Assembly (NCBI GenBank): GCA_041551965.1
Contig: JBFELU010000062.1
Location: 1 to 15,537, forward strand
Reading direction: 5' to 3'
Length of the DNA stretch: 15,537 nt
Source: JBFELU01 sp041551965
Lineage (GTDB): Bacteria; Actinomycetota; Acidimicrobiia; Spongiisociales; UBA11373
Positions 1 through 6,137 of the stretch are shown piece after piece (positions within the stretch are counted from its first letter, which is position 1; the number at the start of each line of letters is the position of its first letter). The notes beneath the pieces were generated by a model. The model saw only the letters and a program-made list of their open reading frames with translations. It was not told the DNA's origin and searched no databases. A program made the position numbers and the translations under genes.

Positions 1-432
1 ACGACGACGCCGTCGATCACGACGACGACCTCGACCACGACCACCACGACGCCGACCCTTCCCGACGACCCGTTGGCCGCCTTCGGCCTGCAGCCGGTGA
101 TGGTCGGGGACCAGGAGTGGATCGTGGCGTTCGCCGACGAACCCGCCGAAAGGAGGCAGGGCCTGATGGGGGTCACCGACCTCGGTGTCGTGGACGGGAT
201 GCTGTTCGTTTGGGAAGAAGACGTGTTCACGGCCTTCTGGATGAAGGACACGCTGATCCCACTCGACATCGCGTTCTTCACGGCGTCGGGGGAACTCATC
301 GAGGTCATCTCGATGGTGCCGTGCGAGGCCGACCCGTGTGAGCTCTACCGCCCGAGTCTTCCCTTTCGTTTTGCCTTGGAGGCCGATCCGGGCCGGTTCA
401 TCGATGCGGGACGCCTGACCCTGCTCCCATGA
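1..432 (+). CDS. DUF192 family protein, 5'-truncated, Thr-rich linker
   Basis: The frame is open from base 1, so the gene begins upstream of the window. A TTG at 73 could be read as a start, but it lies inside the frame with no ribosome binding site, so I treat it as internal. The first 24 visible residues are a low-complexity Thr/Pro/Ser/Asp tract encoded by ACG/ACC repeats, as expected for a linker between a signal or lipoprotein anchor and a folded domain. The rest is a complete DUF192 domain. It shows the RRQGLMG, GMLFVW and FWMKDTLIPLDIAFF motifs and two Cys (PCEADPC) near the C terminus. DUF192 proteins are small beta-rich, usually exported proteins of unknown function. The export signal is inferred because that part is missing. 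The gene ends 127 bases before rpsF, so it is probably a separate unit. Confidence 0.85.
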   Translation, partial: TTTPSITTTTSTTTTTTPTLPDDPLAAFGLQPVMVGDQEWIVAFADEPAERRQGLMGVTDLGVVDGMLFVWEEDVFTAFWMKDTLIPLDIAFFTASGELIEVISMVPCEADPCELYRPSLPFRFALEADPGRFIDAGRLTLLP

Positions 433-457
433 CCGACCGGATCGGCAGCGTCGACTT

Positions 458-479
458 CCGCGACCCGCCGGAGTCGCGG
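458..479 (+). terminator. Hairpin after the DUF192 gene, possible terminator
   Basis: A perfect 7-bp inverted repeat (CCGCGAC at 458-464, GTCGCGG at 473-479) encloses an 8-base loop, 25 bases after the DUF192 stop. No T-run follows, so intrinsic termination is uncertain. It also sits just upstream of a possible -10 element of the rpsF operon, so an operator role is not excluded. Confidence 0.35.
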
Positions 480-485
480 TACACT
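480..485 (+). promoter_or_regulatory. Possible -10 element of the rpsF operon
   Basis: TACACT fits the actinobacterial TANNNT -10 pattern and lies directly upstream of the predicted S6:S18 leader RNA. No convincing -35 is visible at 16-18 bp spacing. Transcription would start near 492. The call rests mainly on position. Confidence 0.3.
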
Positions 486-503
486 CTCCGCCTTCCCCAA
501 CCT

Positions 504-548
504 GCCCCTATGGGGGCCTTCCGCTGCGACGCGGATGTCCGAAGGAGG
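504..548 (+). promoter_or_regulatory. S6:S18-type autoregulatory leader RNA upstream of rpsF
   Basis: Bases CCTT at 517-520 can pair with AAGG at 542-545. Inside that helix a hairpin forms from CCGC 521-524 and GCGG 531-534 with a 6-base loop. On the 3' side a 7-base bulge (535-541) ends in CCG. A closing helix, an apical hairpin and a CCG-bearing bulge just before rpsF match the described S6:S18-binding leader motif, where the S6:S18 complex binds its own mRNA. The outer helix uses the first bases of the Shine-Dalgarno (AAGGAGG, 542-548), so protein binding should block rpsF translation. A separate hairpin precedes it (CCCC 505-508 with GGGG 512-515). The motif is visible; the regulation is inferred. 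Confidence 0.65.
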
Positions 549-559
549 TGGAGCGCACC

Positions 560-844
560 GTGCGCACGTATGAACTGGTGACCATCTTTCGGCCGGACAT
601 GGCCGAGACCGACGTCCGGTCCGAGGTGTCGCGTATCGAGGGGGCGCTCGCAGAGCGCGGAGCCGATGTGCGGGAAACGGACTTCTGGGGCAAACGCCGT
701 CTGGCCTACGAGATCCAGCATCTCAGCGAGGGTTACTACGCCGTGGTCACCTTCGCCGCCGAGGCGAACGCCGTGACCGACGTAGACCGGGCCTTGAGCC
801 TGTCCGACAACGTGTTGCGCCACAAGTTCATCCGTCCCGAGTAA
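560..844 (+). CDS. rpsF: 30S ribosomal protein S6
   Basis: The product has 94 residues, normal for S6, and starts with the classic (M)RTYELV strand. Typical features are ADVRETDFWGKRRLAYEI and the GYYAVVTF strand, ending in DNVLRHKFIRPE. S6 binds S18 and 16S rRNA in the small-subunit platform. I chose the GTG at 560 because AAGGAGG (542-548) ends 11 bases before it and because the family begins exactly there. An in-frame GTG at 548 overlaps the ribosome binding site and is rejected. It is the first gene of the rpsF-ssb-rpsR-rplI-dnaB operon. Expression is probably autoregulated through the leader described separately. Confidence 0.97.
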   Translation: MRTYELVTIFRPDMAETDVRSEVSRIEGALAERGADVRETDFWGKRRLAYEIQHLSEGYYAVVTFAAEANAVTDVDRALSLSDNVLRHKFIRPE

Positions 845-864
845 CCGGCGCGTCACACCCACGG

Positions 865-877
865 CTCACAATGTGAG
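865..877 (+). repeat. 13-bp palindrome between rpsF and ssb
   Basis: CTCACA-A-TGTGAG is a perfect 6-bp inverted repeat around one central base, in the 57-bp gap between rpsF and ssb. It could be a protein-binding site or a small mRNA hairpin. SOS-type regulation of ssb is common in bacteria, but this sequence does not match a LexA box. No function is assigned. Confidence 0.35.
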
Positions 878-901
878 TACACGAACGAGACGAGGAATGC
901 G

Positions 902-1351
902 ATGGCATCGAACACTGTGACGCTGATCGGCAATCTGGTCGACGACCCGGAGCTGCGATTCACCCCATCGGGGGTGGCGATGGCCAAGGTCCGGTTCGCC
1001 GTGAACCGGCGCTATCAGCGCCAGGGCGAGTGGCAGGAGGAGACGTCGTTCTTCGGCGGCACGCTGTGGCGTGACGCCGCCGAGAACGCCGCCGAGTCGC
1101 TGCAGAAGGGCATGCGGGTGATCGTCACCGGGCGGCTCGAGCAGCGCACCTGGGAGACCCAGGAAGGGGACAAGCGGTCGATCGTCGAGGTGGCGATCGA
1201 TGAGATCGGGCCGTCCCTGCGGTGGGCCACGGCCACGGTCACCCGGTCGCCGCGATCGGAGGATCGCTTTGGTGGCGGAGGTCCCGATGAGGTGCCTCCG
1301 GCGCCGGTGGTCCCTCGCGACGACTACGGACCCGACGAGGCTCCCTTCTAA
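902..1351 (+). CDS. ssb: Single-stranded DNA-binding protein
   Basis: The product has 149 residues. Residues 1 to about 108 form the OB fold (NTVTLIGNLVDDPELRF at the start, then GMRVIVTGRLEQRTWE and an acidic strand ending VEVAIDEIGPSLRWA). This is followed by a Gly/Pro-rich disordered tail of about 40 residues that ends in the acidic-hydrophobic tip PDEAPF. That tip is the docking site for replication and repair partners; the usual form is DDDIPF, so this is a mild variant. The protein coats single-stranded DNA during replication, recombination and repair. The ATG at 902 follows a modest GAGG-containing ribosome binding site. Its stop codon overlaps the Shine-Dalgarno of rpsR, which suggests coupled translation. 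Confidence 0.97.
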   Translation: MASNTVTLIGNLVDDPELRFTPSGVAMAKVRFAVNRRYQRQGEWQEETSFFGGTLWRDAAENAAESLQKGMRVIVTGRLEQRTWETQEGDKRSIVEVAIDEIGPSLRWATATVTRSPRSEDRFGGGGPDEVPPAPVVPRDDYGPDEAPF

Positions 1352-1360
1352 GGAGGACGC

Positions 1361-1621
1361 ATGCCACGGAGAGCCAAGAGCCGGCGACGCCGCGAGGAAC
1401 GAGGCGGCCGCCGCTTCAAGAAGAAGGTCTGCTTCTTCTGCGCGCAGAAGATGGACTACGTCGACTACAAGGACGTAGGCCTGCTCCGCAAGTACATGTC
1501 CGATCGAGCCAAGATCCGCTCCTCGCGGGTCACCGGGAACTGCGTGCAACATCAGCGCAAGGTGGCGCGCGCCATCAAGAACGCCCGTGAGCTGGCTCTG
1601 CTCCCCTATTCCAACCGATGA
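1361..1621 (+). CDS. rpsR: 30S ribosomal protein S18, Cys/His (zinc-type) form
   Basis: The product has 86 residues with a strongly basic N terminus and the S18 signature DYKDVGLLRKYMSDRAKIRSSRVTGNC, ending in ARELALLPYSNR. Residues C24, C27, C61 and H64 (CFFC and NCVQH) form the likely zinc site of the C+ S18 type. Many actinobacteria also carry a Cys-free S18 that replaces this form under zinc limitation; none is visible here. The ribosome binding site AGGAGG lies at 1351-1356 and shares a base with the ssb stop. The stop codon overlaps the rplI start (ATGA). S18 pairs with S6 in the small-subunit platform and in leader-RNA autoregulation. Confidence 0.97.
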   Translation: MPRRAKSRRRREERGGRRFKKKVCFFCAQKMDYVDYKDVGLLRKYMSDRAKIRSSRVTGNCVQHQRKVARAIKNARELALLPYSNR

Positions 1622-2064
1622 AGGTCATCCTCATGCAGGACGTGTCGGGGCTCGGCCACAAGGGTGATGTGGTCGAGGTCGCCGACGGTCATGCTCGCAA
1701 CTACCTGGTCCCTCGATCCCTGGCGGTCGAGGCGTCGGCCGGGGCTCTCAAGAACGCCGAGGCATTGCGCCGAGCCCGGGACGAGGCGGTGCGCAAGGCT
1801 CGCGAGGAGGCCGAGCAGTTCGCCGAGGGGCTGGCCGGTTCCCACGTCGTGGTTGCCGCCCGGTCTGCCGACGAAGGCAAGCTGTTCGGTTCGATCGGCG
1901 CCCGCGACGTCGCCGAGGCAATCCACAAGTACACCGGCATCGAAGTCGATCGGGATTTCGTCGAGTTGGAGTCTCCGATCAAGGAGATCGGGCTGCACGA
2001 GGTGACGATTCGCCCCCATCCCGACGTTGCGTTCCAGCTGACCCTCGACGTCGTTCCGGCATGA
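1618..2064 (+). CDS. rplI: 50S ribosomal protein L9
   Basis: The product has 148 residues, normal for L9. The N-terminal RNA-binding domain reads MKVILMQDVSGLGHKGDVVEVADGHARNYLVPR, which contains the family signature. A long connecting helix rich in Arg, Glu and Ala (about residues 40-75) leads to the C-terminal domain with KLFGSIGARDVAEAI and the closing strands EVTIRPHPDVAFQLTLDV. L9 binds 23S rRNA near the L1 stalk and helps maintain reading frame. The ATG lies within the ATGA overlap with the rpsR stop, so translation is probably coupled. dnaB starts one base after its stop codon. Confidence 0.97.
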   Translation: MKVILMQDVSGLGHKGDVVEVADGHARNYLVPRSLAVEASAGALKNAEALRRARDEAVRKAREEAEQFAEGLAGSHVVVAARSADEGKLFGSIGARDVAEAIHKYTGIEVDRDFVELESPIKEIGLHEVTIRPHPDVAFQLTLDVVPA

Positions 2065-2065
2065 A

Positions 2066-3424
2066 ATGACCACGCAACTCGAGGGCTCGGCGAGAACCGG
2101 GGCTCAGGTCCCCCCACACAATGTCGAGGCCGAGGAGTCGGTGCTCGGAGCGATCATGCTCTCTGCCGACGCGGCCAATGAGGTCCTCGAGAAGCTGCGG
2201 GCCGAGGATTTCTATCGGCCCGTGCACCAGGTCGTCTTCGAGGCGATCGTAGGTCTGTTCGATGCCAACCAGCCGATTGACGCCATCACCGTCGCCGAGG
2301 CCCTCCGTCGCTCAGAGCAATTGGAACGGATCGGGGGCGTCCAGTACCTGACGACGCTGCTCGATGCGGTACCCGCCACCTCGAACGTCGGCTACTACGC
2401 CGACATCATCGAGGAAACGGCGGCCCGGCGTCGTCTGATGCGGGCGGGATCCGAGGTGGGAAGCCTCGCGATGCAGGGGGAGGTTCCCATCGAGGAGGTT
2501 CTCGATCGGGCCGAGGCGGAGGTCTTTCGGGTCGCCGAACGGCGGGTCGGTGAGGGCCTCGTCGCCGTCGGGCCGATGCTGCAGACGACGCTGGAGCGGA
2601 TCGAGGAGCTCGGATCGCGCGGAGAGGAGATCACCGGGCTGCCGACCGGGTTCCGGGATCTCGATCGCAAGCTGGCCGGGTTGCAGCCCGCCAATCTGGT
2701 GGTGATCGCGGCCCGTCCCAGCATGGGCAAGAGTGCGCTCGCGCTCAACATCGCGCAGAGCGCTGCCGCGGCGGGGACCCCGGTGGCGGTGTTCACCCTG
2801 GAGATGAGCCGGGAAGAGGTGGTGACCCGGCTGTTGTCGTCGATGGCCAGCGTCGACTCCCATCGGCTGCGGACCGGCCAATTGGGCCCCGAGCTGTGGC
2901 AGAAGGTGGTTCGGGAAGCGTCGCACCTGTATCAGATGCCGCTGTACGTCGACGATTCCTCCGACCTCACCGTGACGGCGATTCGGGCCAAGGCACGCCG
3001 CATGAGGCGTCGCCAGGGCCTGGGGCTGGTGGTGGTCGACTACCTGCAGCTCATGCAGGGAATGGCCCGCTCGGAGAGCCGCCAGCAGGAGATCGCCGAC
3101 ATCAGTCGTTCCCTCAAGAACCTCGCCCGCGAGCTCCACCTTCCGGTGATCGCGGTGTCCCAGCTCAATCGGGCTCTGGAAGCGAGGGAGAACAAGCGCC
3201 CTCGCCTCGGCGACCTGCGGGAGTCCGGGGCCATCGAGCAGGACGCCGACATCGTCCTGTTCATCTACCGCGACGAGTACTACAACCCCGACAAGGCCGA
3301 GTCGCGGGGTCTCGCCGAGGTCAACATCGCCAAGCATCGCGCCGGGGCCACCGGCCTGATCTCGATGACGTTTGCGGCCGAGTTCACTCGATTCCGCAAC
3401 TACACGTCGGTCGAACCGATCTGA
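2066..3424 (+). CDS. dnaB: Replicative DNA helicase DnaB
   Basis: The product has 452 residues, the normal size of an intein-free DnaB. The N-terminal helical domain (about 15-120) begins PPHNVEAEESVLGAIM and includes the NQPIDAITVAEAL segment. After the linker, the RecA-like ATPase domain carries Walker A ARPSMGKS at residues 216-223, Walker B DYLQLM at 325-330, the sensor region VIAVSQLNRALE and the conserved block RPRLGDLRESGAIEQDADIV. It ends with the KHRAGATG and FRNY elements. DnaB is the hexameric 5'-3' helicase that unwinds DNA at the fork and recruits primase. Mycobacterial dnaB often carries an intein; none is present. It is the last gene of the operon and is followed by a strong hairpin. 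Confidence 0.97.
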   Translation: MTTQLEGSARTGAQVPPHNVEAEESVLGAIMLSADAANEVLEKLRAEDFYRPVHQVVFEAIVGLFDANQPIDAITVAEALRRSEQLERIGGVQYLTTLLDAVPATSNVGYYADIIEETAARRRLMRAGSEVGSLAMQGEVPIEEVLDRAEAEVFRVAERRVGEGLVAVGPMLQTTLERIEELGSRGEEITGLPTGFRDLDRKLAGLQPANLVVIAARPSMGKSALALNIAQSAAAAGTPVAVFTLEMSREEVVTRLLSSMASVDSHRLRTGQLGPELWQKVVREASHLYQMPLYVDDSSDLTVTAIRAKARRMRRRQGLGLVVVDYLQLMQGMARSESRQQEIADISRSLKNLARELHLPVIAVSQLNRALEARENKRPRLGDLRESGAIEQDADIVLFIYRDEYYNPDKAESRGLAEVNIAKHRAGATGLISMTFAAEFTRFRNYTSVEPI

Positions 3425-3439
3425 GAGCCATCAGTGCGA

Positions 3440-3467
3440 CAGCCCCCTCCGGTGGGAGAGGGGGCTG
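3440..3467 (+). terminator. Strong GC-rich hairpin after dnaB
   Basis: CAGCCCCCTC (3440-3449) and GAGGGGGCTG (3458-3467) form a perfect 10-bp stem with an 8-base loop, starting 16 bases after the dnaB stop. No U-tract follows, which is common in high-GC actinobacteria. It is the probable end of the rpsF-dnaB transcript. Confidence 0.7.
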
Positions 3468-3512
3468 CCGCTGCTCGGCCGGCTCGCTCGCAGGAGGAGT
3501 CGGAGGAAGGGG

Positions 3513-3539
3513 GTCCCTCCATGTCCGGTGGAGTGGGAC
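3513..3539. terminator. Second hairpin between dnaB and the convergent dehydrogenase gene
   Basis: GTCCCTCCA (3513-3521) pairs with TGGA (3529-3532) and GGGAC (3535-3539), leaving a 2-base bulge and a 7-base loop: nine base pairs in total. It lies in the 189-bp gap between convergent genes and could stop transcription from either side. A 16-bp near-palindrome, AGATTCCGGGGAATCT at 3574-3589, lies closer to the dehydrogenase gene. No coding potential is evident in this gap. Confidence 0.4.
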
Positions 3540-3613
3540 AAAGCGAACTCCGCCGAGTACTGATGTCATCGGCAGATTCCGGGGAATCTTGAGGGGGCGG
3601 TCGCGTCGGGCGG

Positions 3614-4576
3614 TCAGGAGAACCCGGGGTTGGCGCAGGAGATCATCGGTTTCCCCCGGAGACCCAGCACGAGATTCTCGGCGGCGAGATCGGCCATCGC
3701 CTCGCGGGTTCGGTGACTCGACGAACCGAGATGGGGAACAATCACACAGCGGGGATGAGCGACCAGGGGATGATCGGCTGGGATCGGCTCGGGTTCGGTG
3801 ACGTCGAGCCCGGCCGCGGCGATCTCGCCCTCGTCGAGTGCCCTGAGTAGGGCACCGTGATCGACCGTTCCACCGCGGGACACGTTGACCAGGGTTGCCG
3901 TCGGCTTCATCAATCGCAGGGCTTTGGCGTCGATGAGGTGGCGGGTGGCGTCGGTGAGCGGGGTCGCCACGACCACGTGATCGCTCTCCGTCAGCAGCTC
4001 GCCGAGGGGCCGATATTCGGCGAGCGGCGTCGATCCCTCGGTTCGCGATGAGAAGAGCACCCGCATGCCGAACCCGGCCGCCCTCCGAGCGATCGCCGAC
4101 CCGATCCGGCCCAAGCCGATGATCCCGAGGACCGATCCGCCGACATCGTGACCCAGAAGGAGGTCGGGTTCCCACTGTTGCCAGCGTCCGGCCTTCACGT
4201 AGTCGGAGCCCTCGACGATGCGCCGGGACGCCGCCAGGAGGAGAGCGAAGGCGGTGTCGGCTGTGGTCTCGGTGAGCACGTCCGGCGTATGCCCGACCGG
4301 GATCCGGCGCTCCGTGCAGAGCGCCAGGTCGATGTTGTCGGTCCCGACCGCCATCTGGCTGATGACCCGCAGGTGCGGTGCGGCATCGAGGAGCGTTCGG
4401 TCGACGACGTCGGTCAGCATGCTGTAGAGGGCGGTTGCGTCGACGATGCGATCCAGCAGGATCTCCCGGGGGAGGGGCCGGTTCTCCTCCCACACCCACA
4501 CCGATCCGTGGTCGCGCAGCCGGTCGGGGGCGCTGCCGGGGGGCTGGCGGGTGATCACGATTCGTTCGCCGGTCAT
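3614..4576 (-). CDS. D-isomer-specific 2-hydroxyacid dehydrogenase (glyoxylate/hydroxypyruvate reductase-like)
   Basis: The product has 320 residues, typical for the family. The dinucleotide fold carries GLGRIG at residues 154-159, and strand 2 ends in SSRT (177-180), where a Ser-Arg pair suggests NADPH rather than NADH. The catalytic triad is visible: R234 in NVSRGGTVD, E263 in TEPEP and H282 in VPHLGSS. The GLDVTEPEPIPADHPL segment resembles glyoxylate/hydroxypyruvate reductases. These enzymes reduce 2-oxoacids to D-2-hydroxyacids in the cytosol; the exact substrate cannot be read from sequence. The start ATG lies 3 bases after the stop of the upstream alpha/beta hydrolase, so they are surely co-transcribed. 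It is the last gene of a three-gene minus-strand run. Confidence 0.9.
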   Translation of the reverse strand: MTGERIVITRQPPGSAPDRLRDHGSVWVWEENRPLPREILLDRIVDATALYSMLTDVVDRTLLDAAPHLRVISQMAVGTDNIDLALCTERRIPVGHTPDVLTETTADTAFALLLAASRRIVEGSDYVKAGRWQQWEPDLLLGHDVGGSVLGIIGLGRIGSAIARRAAGFGMRVLFSSRTEGSTPLAEYRPLGELLTESDHVVVATPLTDATRHLIDAKALRLMKPTATLVNVSRGGTVDHGALLRALDEGEIAAAGLDVTEPEPIPADHPLVAHPRCVIVPHLGSSSHRTREAMADLAAENLVLGLRGKPMISCANPGFS

Positions 4577-4579
4577 GGC

Positions 4580-5365
4580 TCAGAGGTCACGATCGTGGAG
4601 CCAATCGAGGATCGATCGGGCGACCTGCTCCCAGCGGGGATCGAGCATGAGGTCGTGCCCGGCGCCGGGGATCATCACCACGGTGGCCCCATAGGCGTCG
4701 GCGGTGCGTCGCATCTCGCCGGGCCCGAAGAGGCGGTCGTATTCGGCCCCGACCACCAGGACCGGGGTGTCTACCCGGCGGGGACGGGGCGGGCGGAAGA
4801 GCATCTCGAGATAGGCCCGGTACGACTCGTCCTGGAGGCGGGACCAGTAGCGGTCGGCGTCGGTCTCGGACATGTCGGGAGCAAAGAACATGTCCCGGGC
4901 CCGTTTGGGTTCGGCGACGATGGGCCAAAGCCGCATGGTGGCGTTGGCCTTGACGAACGCCACAGGATGGCGGCGGGCGACCCGGAGCGTGGCTCGCCAC
5001 ACCCCACCGACGGGATCGGGGGCGACGAGGACGGCGGCGGGCGCCGAGCTCTTCTCGAGGTAGCGCTGCACGACGAGGCCCCCCATCGAGTGCCCGACGA
5101 GGACCGGATGCGTGTCGAGGGTGTCGACGACGCGACCCACGTCGGCGACGTAGTCGGCGATGCCGGTGAATCGCAGCGAGCGGCGGTTGCCGCTGGCTCC
5201 GTGGCCGCGGAGGTCGATGGCATGGCTCTCGTAGCCGTGGGCGGCGAAGAAGGGCAAAAAGTGCTCGTCCCAGCACCAGGCGCCGTGCCATGCCCCGTGG
5301 ACGAAGAGCAGGGGTGTCGGCTGGGGCTCGGTCTCCGGCCGGCGCGTGATCACCTCGAGATGCAT
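4580..5365 (-). CDS. Alpha/beta hydrolase
   Basis: The product has 261 residues and a complete single-domain alpha/beta-hydrolase fold. The oxyanion region is FVHGAWHGAWCWDEH (21-35), followed by DLRGHGASG (51-59). The nucleophile elbow GHSMGG places Ser93, the acid is probably D210 (GAEYD) and the histidine is H237 (PGAGHD). There is no signal peptide, so it is probably cytosolic. Candidates are an esterase or a lysophospholipase-like enzyme; the substrate is unknown. It starts 20 bases downstream of the DUF1876 gene, without a clear ribosome binding site, and ends 3 bases before the 2-hydroxyacid dehydrogenase. Hydrolase and dehydrogenase could act in sequence on an ester of a hydroxy- or ketoacid, but that is inference from neighbourhood only. 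Confidence 0.9.
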   Translation of the reverse strand: MHLEVITRRPETEPQPTPLLFVHGAWHGAWCWDEHFLPFFAAHGYESHAIDLRGHGASGNRRSLRFTGIADYVADVGRVVDTLDTHPVLVGHSMGGLVVQRYLEKSSAPAAVLVAPDPVGGVWRATLRVARRHPVAFVKANATMRLWPIVAEPKRARDMFFAPDMSETDADRYWSRLQDESYRAYLEMLFRPPRPRRVDTPVLVVGAEYDRLFGPGEMRRTADAYGATVVMIPGAGHDLMLDPRWEQVARSILDWLHDRDL

Positions 5366-5385
5366 GGCCGAAGCGTACGCGCGGC

Positions 5386-5625
5386 TCAGCCGAGGAACTG
5401 CTCGATCTTCTGTCGGGCGGACTCCATGACCTGCAAGGCCAGATCCCCGAGAGCACGGGCGGTGGCGAGTTCCTCACCCACGATCGGCATCGGCCGATCG
5501 GAGGGGTTCCGTTTCGCCCGTCCCGTCGCCTCGAAGTGGTCTCCTCGCAGATTCAGTTCGGCGAAGACGAGTGTGTTGGTTTCGTCCTCGTCGATGCGGA
5601 GATCGATGGTGAGATCCTGATGCAT
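5386..5625 (-). CDS. DUF1876 family protein
   Basis: The product has 79 residues and resembles the actinobacterial DUF1876 family. It has an N-terminal strand DLTIDLRIDEDETNTLVFAEL, a middle GRAKRNPSDRPMPIVGEELATARALGDLA block and a C-terminal helix. I chose the ATG at 5625 because AGGAGGA sits just before it on the minus strand; an upstream in-frame ATG at 5670 would add 15 Gly/Pro-rich residues and has no such site. The function of the family is unknown; the fold is thought to be small alpha/beta. It is the first gene of the run with the alpha/beta hydrolase and the hydroxyacid dehydrogenase, and is divergent from the DUF302 gene across 104 bp. Confidence 0.8.
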   Translation of the reverse strand: MHQDLTIDLRIDEDETNTLVFAELNLRGDHFEATGRAKRNPSDRPMPIVGEELATARALGDLALQVMESARQKIEQFLG

Positions 5626-5729
5626 GTCTCCTCCTGGACGCACCGTCGCGCCCCCGAGCCCGGGCGTCAAGGCCGAATTCGATCGATGGCGACGGGGTTA
5701 CGCTGCGAGGAGGTGAACGAGGAGGATCG

Positions 5730-6137
5730 GTGAGAGAGATGACCTACGGGATCGGCGTGACGGTGGGTGCCCCCGTTGAGGAGGCGGAGGCGTTGGTGCG
5801 GGCCGAGCTCGCCGAAGAGGGGTTCGGCGTGCTCACCGAGATCGACGTCGCGGAGACGCTGCGCACCAAGATCGGGGTCGAGCGCGATCCCTACAAGATC
5901 CTGGGCGCCTGCAACCCGGTCCTGGCCAACCGCGCCCTCGAGGTGGACGGTGATATCGGGCTCCTGCTGCCGTGCAACGTGATCGTCGTCGATACCGGGG
6001 AGGGGACCGTGGTGGCGGCGATGGAGCCGCGCATCATGGCCGAGTTGTCGGACGATCCTCGGCTCCAGTCCATCGCGAACGAAGCGAGGGAGCGGCTCAT
6101 CCGGGCCTTGGAGCGGGTCGAGGCGGCCGCCGGGTGA
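5730..6137 (+). CDS. DUF302 domain protein
   Basis: The product has 135 residues and is a single DUF302 domain. It contains the EEGFGVLTEIDVAETLRTKIGV strand-helix segment, the conserved YKILGACNP motif (55-63), LLLPCNVIV (78-86) and a C-terminal helical region. DUF302 proteins are small alpha/beta proteins of unknown function, sometimes linked to metal or redox contexts; two Cys (C61, C82) lie in the conserved motifs. The GTG at 5730 is 4 bases after AGGAGG (5720-5725), and an ATG at 5739 is 13 bases after it, so the start is ambiguous by three codons. Its TGA overlaps the GTG start of the ABC ATPase (GTGA at 6134-6137), pointing to coupled translation. Confidence 0.85.
   Translation: MREMTYGIGVTVGAPVEEAEALVRAELAEEGFGVLTEIDVAETLRTKIGVERDPYKILGACNPVLANRALEVDGDIGLLLPCNVIVVDTGEGTVVAAMEPRIMAELSDDPRLQSIANEARERLIRALERVEAAAG

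Noticed and set aside
73..75. TTG as start codon of the DUF192 protein.
   Set aside because: The frame is open to base 1 with a Thr-rich linker and there is no ribosome binding site, so the gene is simply cut by the window edge.
548..550. Upstream GTG start for rpsF.
   Set aside because: It overlaps the Shine-Dalgarno itself; S6 proteins begin at the RTYEL strand, which matches the GTG at 560.
2066..3424. Intein in dnaB.
   Set aside because: The length and the uninterrupted Walker A and later motifs show an intein-free gene.
3520..3545. GTGGAGTGGGAC-like sequence resembling an MraZ box.
   Set aside because: No tandem repeats with the right spacing and no cell-division genes nearby; it is mostly part of a hairpin.
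4148..5620. A 490-codon plus-strand open frame opposite the dehydrogenase, hydrolase and DUF1876 genes.
   Set aside because: The three minus-strand genes carry complete catalytic motifs and correct lengths. The plus frame is low in recognisable motifs and is a by-product of high-GC codon use.
5713..5733. Six-codon mini-frame (GTG to TGA) overlapping the DUF302 start.
   Set aside because: It has a ribosome-binding-like GAGG upstream and could be a coupling leader, but such short frames arise often by chance in this composition.
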